From contig NC_087074.1 of assembly GCF_026151205.1 (NCBI RefSeq), forward strand, positions 18,388,712 to 18,452,711: 64,000 nt of DNA, in the 5' to 3' direction. A program made the translations under genes and the position numbers. This document shows, one piece after another, positions 1 to 9,800 of the stretch (the first letter of the stretch is position 1; each line of letters starts with the position of its first letter). The notes below the pieces were generated by a model. The model ran no database searches, was not told where the DNA came from, and saw nothing but the letters and a program-made list of their open reading frames with translations. The DNA comes from Bolinopsis microptera. Lineage: Eukaryota; Ctenophora; Tentaculata; Lobata; Bolinopsidae.

Positions 1-499
1 TGTAGAAAGTAGAACTCATACAGTCTCCAATCAAATATGATGGATTATATTCCCGTCTCAAAGCTCCTCAAAATTTCAACCGGGCAAACAGAAAGTAAAA
101 ACGATTTCATGATTATTCTTCTTTTTTTGCCGCAAGACGATCAAAATACAGAAGTTTGGACGAGGAAGCAAATCCACCGGTCATGCTGTTTTTTAAAACG
201 TGGTCGTTAAGTTATCAATAAGTTATCAGTAAATTTATCGGCGGCTTTAAAGACATGAATGAAACTATAATCAAGATAACGATGACAACGATAAAAATGG
301 TGATAATCAAGATGAGTAAAACTGACCTGTAAACAGAAGCGGGCTGGACGAGGAGGAGGAACACAAAATAAAGAAGGAAAGGAGGAGGAGAAAACTCCAT
401 CTACATGATCAATCTGGCTCTGTAATCGCATACAGCTGCTCTAAAAGTCATGTGTTATCGGGGAACTAATCTCTCCTGATAGGGTCGAGTGATTTGCCG

Positions 500-1200
500 T
501 GCTCTAATGGGACCACCTGATTGGGTAGCCGGATGTCACGTGGGCGAATTGCTTGCTTCTGATTGGCTGTTTGTACACACATTGTCACGTATATCAGGTC
601 AATACCGTAAGCTTGAGAGGCACCTTTCCGTGCCAATTTGCCAGATAGAAGTTAATTGTTAAATGAGAACAGGACAATTAAAGAGGGGCTATTGTTTCTG
701 AGGGTGGTAATGGGCTAACGTGAAAAATACCCCAACATAGCTTCCTAGTGGAGCGCCACCCAATCAAATAAGACTATTTAGAAGATGAGCCAATCAGGGA
801 GCTGTAATCCACCAACGTGACAAGTAATAAGGTGTGAAACAAGGCAGACTAGATCCCCTGAGACCGTGTGAAGTCCCAACTGTTTCAAAACACAAATCAG
901 GTTCACAACACTCACACATTAACTTCACACACAAAAGATACGCTGTAACAAAGTAATTCCAACTAAAAACGAAGTGGGGATGTCAGGGAATTGGTTTGAT
1001 TACGAAGTGTAATTTGAAGGGGGGACTCACTCCGGTGACAACTCACCCAGTTCCTCATTAGATTTGCAGCATAGCCTCACTTAAACAGAAGTGGTCTGGC
1101 ACCAACAGTCCCCCACCTCCCTCCGAACAACCTATCTCTCCTCTCATTGGCTCGGTGTTGGGTTTCCAGCAATCTCATTGGCTCCCAACTTTAACTTTTT
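500..1200. promoter_or_regulatory. CCAAT-box-rich flank with one E-box
   Basis: This non-coding stretch holds at least six ATTGG/CCAAT pentamers (near 520, 562, 760, 791, 1146 and 1176) and one CACGTG at 537-542. The first ATTGG ends 12 bp before the CACGTG, and the next begins 19 bp after it. The same E-box/CCAAT pairing recurs in the RUNX introns. NF-Y binds CCAAT and bHLH-zip factors bind CACGTG, so a promoter or enhancer is plausible, perhaps for a plus-strand gene starting downstream. No transcription start can be fixed from sequence. The remainder of 1-1799 shows nothing else I recognise. Confidence 0.4.
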
Positions 1201-1799
1201 GGCTCGTCCTGTGAAAGATTAATGCATAATTTATAATTTCATAGTGCAACTATAAAACTTACAACAGGTTGGTGATGATTGAAAATCGTCGTGAATTTGA
1301 TAAGTTGGGGAGTCACGCTATTTCTAAGGCATTGGAGGTCAACCGATGCAATTCGTGTGTCTCTTGGACTACAGGAGACAGTTGATAAACATAATTTTCT
1401 TAAAGAGCTATCAGGCCGCTCTTTTACCAGGATTAATCGCTCTCTAGGTCAAAGAGACATCCGAGACAACTGACAAGTTGAACTCCTGCTATTTCAGTTA
1501 AGTGAATACCTACAAAGCTACAATGACAAAAGTACAGTCATAGTAGTCTGGTAATCATTGTATCATATTTAGTGAAACTGATCCAAACAGTCTGGATAAT
1601 GATTGTATTCCTGTCATGAGCGCAGCTTTAAACCCGCCTGGATAGTACAGTGCAGTCAGCAGTGTGTGTTTACCATGTTTATATATAGTGCGATATAATT
1701 GGAACTGATTACAATACAACCCACGTGTAGTTAGAACATGCTCACATTCTGCCTGCAACCATTGTCTACTCGCTCAGTATCACTGTTATAATCTTTGCG

Positions 1800-1925
1800 A
1801 TGTTTGGTTTAGGTGGGGTTATCAGTAACCCGTCGCTCGCGTCCCGGGCCCCCGGTATAGGGGCCCCGGCCATGACGAACTCGTCCGCGTTCATGAGCAA
1901 GAAAAACATTGTCCCCAGGAGCAGT
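1800..1925 (+). CDS. Candidate 5' coding exon (unassigned)
   Basis: An ATG at 1800 opens a frame of about 42 codons whose third positions are strongly G/C (CCG TCG CTC GCG TCC CGG GCC CCC), unlike the AT-rich surroundings. It ends at a near-ideal donor (GCA followed by GTAAGTAT). The peptide is low-complexity and rich in Ser, Ala and Pro, resembling the variable N-terminus of many channels. It could be the first exon of the downstream K+ channel, whose start was not found, but that link is only inferred from strand and order. The opposite strand also has an open frame here (1766-2038) preceded by an acceptor-like TTTTCCAG, so the strand is uncertain. Confidence 0.3.
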
Positions 1926-2312
1926 AAGTATGAGGAATTGTTGCCTGGAAAATGTGAACCGGGGATCTTTACACGGAAACGAGGCATGTTGTGTTGTAGC
2001 ACCTTCGTGAAGCACCTAATAGCACCTTTTTGTAGCACATCATACTCATAGCATCTTTATAATACTCAGATTCAATATTTAATTAGTGCGGATTCGCACT
2101 ATCGGCCGTTTGCTGCAAATATTCGGGCTATCAGTCGGTTTATGCATTTTTTGCACAGTTCCGAACTTTCAGACTTCCACAATCTTGGGTATACAAACTA
2201 ATTCCCCATCTTATTTTGGTACTGACTACTAGTACTACTGCAGTGTCAGTTAACGATCCTTTTGAATTACTATTTCTTGCTCCCAAATTACAATCGCTGT
2301 AAATTATACATA

Positions 2313-3508
2313 TATATATTAAAGTCACTATTGTGAAGTAATGATAGATGCGATCACGACATATATATATATATATTTTGTTGCTGTACTCCTACACATT
2401 AAAAGTCGGTGTTGATTAGATCTTCGAAATAGTTCTTTGCATCATTTTATTAAACATCGTTATCTGAGATAAAATTGTTCTAAAAGCAACTGGAATATAC
2501 ACAAATCTTTAAAATAACTTACAAACTAGGAAAGGAAAACAAGTATTAGGAAGACGTACAAAACTATGTGACTCAAAACGGTACAAAACTAAAAAATACT
2601 GGGTAATAATCAAACGAAAAGAATGGCTGAGTATGTACTCTACATCTTATCTAATCTATTAAAGATTAGTTTCTCGGAAAAAGCTAGATTTCTCTGAATC
2701 AAGCAGTAAAAATATTAAAATAGTGATGAATATAACACGTCTCTGATAGCAATATTGTAAACTAAACACGGGTTTATAGGCTAAGATCATGTTAAATAAA
2801 ATAAATAAACTAAACACTAAGCTCCAGCGGATTTAAAAAGGATGTGGTTACTATCGAGGGTGTTCATACCCCCATAACGCTCAAGGGTTTTCAATTGGGT
2901 CTGGTAGAACCCCTCTCTAGCTTCCATGGCCTTTTCCCTATCTGCTTTACTTATTTCAGGTTTAAATTCTAGAGCGTCCACTATAATAACAGAAAGGTGC
3001 GTACTAAGTGAAGAGTTATATAAGGCTACTGAACTAAAATCTAAATCATGATCAATATCTAAAAAGTGATTTACTAACTTACAACTCCTGATACCTTTCT
3101 TAATGTGGCTCTTATGATTAGAAAATCTCTTAGGGAGATTAGAAGTAGTATATCCTACATACGACTGTTTACAAGTTCTACACTCCATTAAATAAATAAG
3201 GTTATTACTCTGACAAGTTATATATTTAGTAATAGGGAAAACTTGTTTGGAATGGTGACTACTAAATTTGGAACAAGGGGACAGGAAACTTTGCTTACAA
3301 ACATAGCATTTTCCACAGGCATGGCACCCTGCGTTGTCAGCCTCCCGAACAGCCGGCAATATTGCAGCGTCTGGTTCAAGAAATTGACTGGCAGTGGCTC
3401 CTCCATCTCTATCACTGCTTACAGTTCCACTAGCACGATACCTATTGTATATATATATATATGTCGTGATCGCATCTATCATTACTTCACAATAGTGACT
3501 TTAATATA
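2313..3508 (-). mobile_element. Inverted-repeat-bounded element with a Penelope-like GIY-YIG ORF
   Basis: About 58 bp near 2315-2376 recur in reverse complement near 3450-3508. The repeat runs from an AT-rich outer part through TAAAGTCACTATTGTG, then GATGCGATCACGAC, and finishes in an inner (AT)n tract. The roughly 1.2-kb unit encloses a single ORF (listed separately) related to the endonuclease of Penelope-like elements. No reverse transcriptase is present, so this is a truncated or non-autonomous copy. Penelope-like elements are known for unusual terminal repeats, sometimes inverted, so the arrangement may be a collapsed terminal-repeat structure. No target-site duplication was identified with confidence. 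Confidence 0.7.
2817..3482 (-). CDS. GIY-YIG endonuclease domain of a Penelope-like retroelement (fragment)
   Basis: The 221-codon frame carries a C-terminal domain of the Penelope endonuclease type: a CxxCxxC-type cluster at about residues 55-64 (CHACGKCYVC), then YLMECRTCKQSYVGYTTSNL at about 98-117 with the Arg of LPKRFSNHKSHI. Later comes REGFYQTQLKTLERYGGMN, holding the expected catalytic Glu and the GxN ending. In full-length elements this domain follows a reverse transcriptase and nicks DNA for target-primed integration. Here nothing resembling a reverse transcriptase precedes it, and the first ~20 codons read through an (AT)n repeat, so the ATG is probably not a native start. It is best read as a remnant. 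Confidence 0.75.
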   Translation of the reverse strand: MIDAITTYIYIYNRYRASGTVSSDRDGGATASQFLEPDAAILPAVREADNAGCHACGKCYVCKQSFLSPCSKFSSHHSKQVFPITKYITCQSNNLIYLMECRTCKQSYVGYTTSNLPKRFSNHKSHIKKGIRSCKLVNHFLDIDHDLDFSSVALYNSSLSTHLSVIIVDALEFKPEISKADREKAMEAREGFYQTQLKTLERYGGMNTLDSNHILFKSAGA

Positions 3509-3519
3509 TAATCCTAATA

Positions 3520-5290
3520 TGTGTACTAAAACCATTTAGCCAGCCCCTAAGAAATCTAACGAATCAGCAAAACAAGGAGATATTTCTGCCACTTAGAAAG
3601 CACTATGTCACTATGTATGTGACACTATGTAGTATGTGTTTGCCGCACTAATATCATGTCGACCCTGTTTTTAGTCTGTTTACATTACTCTGTCGCGAGT
3701 CTCTGTTTATACAGGTCTGGACACTGGCGGGGGAACTTGTTTTGACACGTAATAGACATTAATTAGCTTCCAGGAGTGATTTACTATCCCGAGTGATTGA
3801 CTGTCAGGTGTCTAAAGAGGTTTACTTTTCCACCAATAATTATCGAGATACCTCAAACAGTTTTAGCGTTGCTGCGGCGCATCATTTAATACTAATGGGA
3901 CCGGCATAAAAACTGCTGAGCTATCTTTTTCCTGTTTGAAAGTTTACTGGAGAAGTGATTAAGTGATTTCGTCCCCTTCTATTTTAATTGTTTACCCAAT
4001 ATTTCACTAAACCTCAAAACGTAGCATTCTTTGATTAGTACTTCCCGAGCCCGGAAGGCTACTTAATTCAAATCGTTACACAATCTGAGACATGATGAAG
4101 AGATGAAGGTGGGTAATCGGACGAATTCCCTTTTGTTGAAGCCCCATTAAACGGACTTGGGATAATAATAGATAGTAGATAATGAATAAGTTGTATGTTT
4201 TGCAGATGACGATCGCAGGTCGCGAGTCAGCGTCGTTTCAAGACCTATAAGCATCACGACGCGGGATTGTAGTCGGGACAGAGTAGCAAACAATTACGTG
4301 CACATCATCGTGTCAGGACACAAATTTACCACTTTTAAGGTAAACGCAACCACAAGTTTATCACTTTTATGGTTAACACAACCACAACTTTGCCAATCTT
4401 AAGGTAAACACATCCACAAATTTACCACTCTCAATTATTGATGATAGTTAAAGGTTTCCATACACATCTTCTCATTACATTTACATCGGGTAACTGTTCA
4501 CGGTGGTCGGTTATACATCTAGCATCAAATCTTTAAAAACTATCCAATATCCATATAAACATGATTATATGCTCTAGTGCGGGTTATTAATAAAGATGAT
4601 TAACACTACTCATCCTATCTAGGATACACTGCGCAGGTTCCCAGAATCCAGACTAGGGGACGAGGGGGAAAGGGAAATGTACTATGACAGGTTGAGGAAA
4701 GCTTACGTCTTCCACAAGTTAGTTAGTGTGTATTCTTTTTAACGGCAAGTCAACGTTAACATGGTATGGCCGATAGTTAGGATCGACCATTATATTGAAC
4801 GAAATGGTCGACATTTTGTGAAACAATTAATCTTTTTTGGGATTCCGTTGGTCCAACGGCGTTGGAATTTCCTTCAAATTTACACCTGTCTGAAAACAGT
4901 AGAACTTCTTGTTCTCAGCCCAAACATAAAGCAGCTGATTAGTATGACTGGAATATTAGTTTTTGTTTTGTAAACAAGGAACCAAAGAAAATTGTCATAT
5001 TTCTCAAGAAAAGGTACAATTAAGACATCTTCAGACAAGAAAAGAACTTTATAAATATCCAGTTATCGTAGTCCTCACTCTGACAGCCCATAAAGTTTTA
5101 CATTCACAAAACAAAAAATCAAAATCAAAATTAAATAAACGTAGATCAGCTTAAAGTACATTACAAATACTATGCATATTGCATATAATAAAGATATTTC
5201 ATGTTATACGGTAAAAACAAACTGTAGTTCACCAACCTAAAGTTAAAATTTCATGAGTTCGATTCTCATTTCAAAACACATTAAATATAT
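3520..5290. other. Intergenic or intronic stretch, no gene recognised
   Basis: No open frame here resembles a known protein. A degenerate tandem repeat of about 40 bp at 4315-4430 repeats a phrase like ACCACAA followed by TTTACCACTTT and AAGGTAAACA. The frames at 4761-4973 and 4963-5154 have low-complexity composition and no recognisable domain or splice signals. If the exon at 1800 belongs to the K+ channel, this would be intron sequence. Confidence 0.4.
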
Positions 5291-5824
5291 TCAATATTCA
5301 TACGGATCAGTCCAGGATGAGATGAAGAGTCCTTGTAACAGTGATCGTTGCTTTTGTACTGTCTTGTACAGTTCATCATGGTTATAGAAAGCCATACTCT
5401 TAGAACAGGGAACTTTGACGAAATCCTTATCTTGTAAACAGACCTCCGGATGTATCACAACTTCTGAAATGGACAGAGTCACCTCGTTCATGAGCTGGAT
5501 GTGCTCCTTCGCAAAGTTACCTGCCATCACATAGCAACGTATAGTCTCCAAAGTCCTAATCAACTCCACGCCGTACTCCCTCTTCGTCATCAGAGATCCT
5601 ATCTGCAAACAGATGTCTTTCTTAACGTCGTATTTATCCGTAACCAGCGTCTCAACCTTCCCAGTATCTATCCAGGCAGCTATCAGGGAGTTGTTTAAGG
5701 ACCGGAAAGTCTCTGGACAATAGGCAGGTTGTTCTTCAAAGGTGTTTAAGTTCTGTAATACAGGAGAAGTGTAGCAATGTAAAAACAGTATTAAACCGCT
5801 CACGGAACGTAGAGGGATGGACAT
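5291..5824 (-). CDS. Small secreted protein, family unknown
   Basis: A single-exon frame of 177 codons. The N-terminus looks like a signal peptide: basic residue at 6, hydrophobic core at about 8-18 (VSGLILFLHCY), cleavage probably near 20-25. The mature part has five cysteines (36, 72, 97, 129, 140), a sequon at N44, and long amphipathic, probably helical stretches at about 40-60 and 68-125 without low complexity. I do not recognise the family. The size and helical pattern would suit a small extracellular ligand or venom-, mucus- or immune-type protein, but that is speculation. Gene status is supported by the intact frame, a TATA box 81 bp upstream of the ATG, and an E-box array behind it. 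The ATG at 5824 is the only start that keeps the signal peptide. Confidence 0.7.
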   Translation of the reverse strand: MSIPLRSVSGLILFLHCYTSPVLQNLNTFEEQPAYCPETFRSLNNSLIAAWIDTGKVETLVTDKYDVKKDICLQIGSLMTKREYGVELIRTLETIRCYVMAGNFAKEHIQLMNEVTLSISEVVIHPEVCLQDKDFVKVPCSKSMAFYNHDELYKTVQKQRSLLQGLFISSWTDPYEY

Positions 5825-5904
5825 GGCTAATTAAGGAGAATTAATGAGGAAATACAGATACTGAAGTTGAGGGGATCACTGAGTTATTATTGAGCTGGAA
5901 GAAC

Positions 5905-5914
5905 CCTTTTTATA
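5905..5914 (-). promoter_or_regulatory. TATA box of the secreted-protein gene
   Basis: On the minus strand this reads TATAAAAAGG, a strong TATA-box match. It lies 81 bp upstream of the ATG at 5824, so initiation about 30 bp downstream would give a short 5' leader of roughly 55 bp. TATA promoters are typical of strongly regulated, tissue-restricted genes. Confidence 0.65.
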
Positions 5915-6023
5915 CTAGATCTCGGGTACTAATAACAAGCAGTGTTGTTTAACTTTATACCGTTTGTTTTATACTTTAAATTTAAAAAGTACTAAAGACT
6001 TGAGTAACATCTGACTGGAGTAG

Positions 6024-6107
6024 CACGTGTCTCAAGTCTCGTGACCAGGGTAACACGTGACCAGGGTAACACGTGTCCAGGGTAACACGTGACCAGGGTA
6101 ACACGTG
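6024..6107. promoter_or_regulatory. Array of five CACGTG E-boxes
   Basis: CACGTG occurs at 6024, 6054, 6070, 6086 and 6102. The last four are exactly 16 bp apart within a tandem repeat whose unit is CCAGGGTAACACGTGA or a one-base variant. The array lies 110-200 bp upstream of the TATA box of the minus-strand secreted-protein gene. CACGTG is the palindromic site of bHLH-zip and some bHLH-PAS factors (USF, Myc/Max, MiT/TFE, CLOCK-type). Regular spacing would place bound dimers about 1.5 helical turns apart. The regulatory function is inferred; a fortuitous minisatellite is possible. Confidence 0.55.
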
Positions 6108-6810
6108 TCACATGGGCACTGATAAGCTTTAGATAATGGCAATTAAATTTTAACAAGGCTCTTGGACACTTTTCAGTTGTTAATAATAAGAGCTAAAATA
6201 GATCGGAAAACAATAAACAATCTGTTGGCAGCTGTCTATGATTCAACAAAAATTTGGGAGTAAACATAATATGATGCAATTTCGTTGTATTGGTCGTATG
6301 TAGGATTCTGTCCAAACTTTAACAAATTCATGATATTTAACTCATTGATCAGGTTTTTTTAAAGTAAATGATGATCCAAATTTTAAAATCCAATAATATG
6401 AAAATTAAACATTTTAAAAACAAGTTTTTTGTCGAAAGCCGTGATGCCCTCTCATATACAATGTTAAAAACTCACGCTCGTTCTTACGAGATCTATGGAA
6501 TTGTAAAAAGAAAAGCCTCCAAGTTTCTCCGGCAGAAAGCCTTTCTGGTCATTAGTTTTAAAATAAGCGCCGATCATATCCGATATATTGGGTATAGTAT
6601 AAACTTACGAGATTTATTCAAAATGTTGTCCGGTCAAGTGCTAACCAAATGAAAACCAGCTAACGACTCAAATTATGGGCATTAAAATAAAACCAAATTA
6701 CCCCCCCCCCCCCCTGGCCGCACCCCACCCCACCCCACACTTGCACTCTTCTTGGGGTTCAGTTCTCGTTTCAGAGTTAACTACGTCGACTGACCACTCT
6801 TCAATTCCAG

Positions 6811-9800
6811 TCGATGTAGACAGAGTTTCGAGTCCATTCTCTACTTTTACCAAAGTAACGGTCACCTGGTCCAGCCAGTGAACGTCGGTCAGGAGGTCTT
6901 TATGAAGGAGGTCATGTTCTTCAAACTACCTATCCACGATGATCTGGACAATGCTGCTATTGACTTGGGTTATGATACCGTCCAAAACCTCAGCGCTGTT
7001 CCCAGGGTAAGATCATTTCACGTTTATTTTATTTTTTTAATTATTTTTAACTTTTCTGGATCAGTGACTATTTCCTGAATTCGTACATTTTTATTATTTA
7101 AAACTACTGCAGTACTGCGAGAGACCAAACGGTGCTCACAATGGCAGTACTTAAAGTTACTCCTGCGTAACAGTGTTCAAGTACAGCGTACCCACACTAA
7201 TTGTCCTCACACACTATGCAATGTATCGTAGATCTTATCTACATTATTTAATGTCTAGTAATTAGTGCATAGAAATACTGTAGATAAGATCTATACACAG
7301 TCGATAAGTTCTGGACTGTTCCGTTTAAGAATGTTTAATGAAAATAAAGCGGGCACTATGTCGGCGTATTGGTGTGAACCGTGTGGATCTAAGTTGACTC
7401 TGACTCCACCAGGCACGGCACACAGATCCATGCTCTCTTACAGCTTGCACTGTCTTGTTGGACTTTAGCCGTGTCTTTTAGCCGGTCCACCACTCGGCCA
7501 CTTCTCCAGTCCCTGATGTATCTGGTACAGCGAGAGGTTTTACTGTACCTGGTGCTAGGGGAGCTAGAGCAGGAAATCGCGAAATCTAGAGTAGCACCTA
7601 ATGACTGGTTCCCACTTCTGTCGGATTACATCATTAATTTGCTTCGCCAATCATCTAATCACGGTGTCGTCATATTCGTAACCGTCGCCCACTGATTCAG
7701 AAGGGAAACATTTTAACTAAAACATGGCTCAGTTGCAGACACTCTTGTTTACTACGTAATCTCTCTTCTCAGAAGCTACAGAAGCTGATGGAAGAGGAGA
7801 GAAGCCTGTGTATGAAGGTCCTGGCAGTGTTCGACAACCTTACCACCCTTGTCTACGTCTTTACCCAACTTATTATCACTGTCCCCCACTTTCACAGGAG
7901 CAAATCTCACCACATTAAAGTGGTAAGTTAACAACTTTCACAAGTAACACTAATTTGTGTCGCAAACATTGATGCCGCGAGGATACCCGAGGATTGACCA
8001 CTTTAGAAAATCGCGAAAAATGAATGTCCGCGAAAATATTTGGTTTTACAGTACTAACGTAGTTCCACCTCCGACAATATAGTTACGACTAGTATATTTA
8101 AACTATTTTCACAACTACAATTGAATACGTTTATTGAGTATTGTGTTATGGGATGGATGTGCTTTAACCAGGAGTAGCCAGTCCAGACCCTGGTTCCATA
8201 ATATGAAGGACGAATAGAAATACCTCTAATTAACTAAAACCCTTGTTTCAAGTTGCAAAGTGTGGTGTTCTGGGTAGAACTGAGCTGTATCGTGTGGTTT
8301 GTTCTCCTCTACACCCTCAGACTCTTTATGTCCAAAAACAGGAAGGCTTTCGTCGCTAAGTGAGTTATTACCATGACTCTTGGGTAAAATTAATTTGTAT
8401 ATTGTGTCAGACATTACCATTGTAATTTGACTTTTGGACCGTTTACAAGGCTTTACAAGTAACCAGTATAATTAGTATTAGAATCAAATCAACAGCAACT
8501 TTAGGAAATACAGACTGTGTTATGTGCATACATGATTAATAATGCATGTAATATATACATGTATTTGGAATGGTACTCACTTTTTCCGATTAGCCAATCC
8601 AAATCTAAACAGAATCTGGAGAATCTGTGACTACTTATTCTTAACATCTTCCTGAAGCTGAAATAAAATAAATCAGAATCTTTTGCTAAATAACTTAACA
8701 GTAAACACATATTTCTACCTGTCATAAGGTGCTTTAACTAAACTCCCCACCCCAGGTTCCTGAACATGATAGACGTGTTGGTAGTTGTCTCATACCTGAT
8801 AAACCAAGCACGTTCCAACAAAGACCACTGTGTCACCAGGAGGAAAGATGACGATTTTAAGCTGTGTATATTCATGTCAGCTGTCGTCACCATGGTGTCC
8901 TTGCTTAGACTCTTCAGCTTCGCTCGGTACTCTGAACTGCTTTATTGCTTAGGTAGGGGAACACCTCATTCCCGCAAATACTGTACTGTAATTTGTGTTT
9001 TTAATTTGAAGTTAAATTTAGTCAAGAGCGCGCATTTGCGTGTCGATCGCTTTATAAAAGATTTTCTAGATGGTGCAACACCAAAATTAGGGTAACAAAA
9101 AATCTATCCAACCTAAACATCCACATATCTAAGCTATAAAAATAGATGCATATCTGAAACGAACAGCATCAAACATAAAACAACGTCAAAAATAACACGA
9201 CATGTTATTTACATTATAGTTATACACCAACCTCTCCAGCTTGAAATCTGTGTAATTACTCCGCATAACCGTCTCCTCCACAGGGATTGCGCTAAAACGT
9301 TCGTTCGCCGATCTGGCCCAGGTTCTGCTAATGATTGTCCTGCTGACTTACATGTTCGCTTGTCTCGCCTACTTCTTGGAGACCGATGAGACCGATGGCC
9401 CACAAACTTTCAAAAGTGTATTTGACGCTCTTTATTGGGGTATATTATTATTAATTATCAGTAAATTGTATAAGTAACGCTTAGTCATCTTATCTACAAT
9501 AATTTCCTTGTAGTTGTACGTCTTGTATTCAAGTGAGATAAATAAATACTTGCAAGATCGGTACAATTATTTCTTAAGATTGAATAGTACAGACAAATCC
9601 GTCTGAAAAAATCGATCTGCTGACACACGAAGCTTTCAGAGGATTTTTGACGTTTTTGAGTCCCATTAGGTGCCCTTTATGGCTGACCAACTTTTCCAAA
9701 CTTTTCCACTTGTCTTAAGGCCACTTTTTGCCACTTTACCACTTTTTACCACCTTTCTTGTTTGTCGAATATCTTTAGTTGTGAACATCGTAAAAGGTTG

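Noticed and set aside
1766-2038. 90-codon minus-strand frame with a hydrophobic segment and an acceptor-like TTTTCCAG
   Set aside because: Overlaps a plus-strand candidate exon with a better donor; no family match on either strand. Left as strand ambiguity rather than a second gene.
5240-5275. tRNA T-arm-like sequence (ATGAGTTCGATTCTCAT)
   Set aside because: The stem-loop is perfect, but the following bases find no 7-bp acceptor partner upstream and no D-arm or anticodon arm could be placed.
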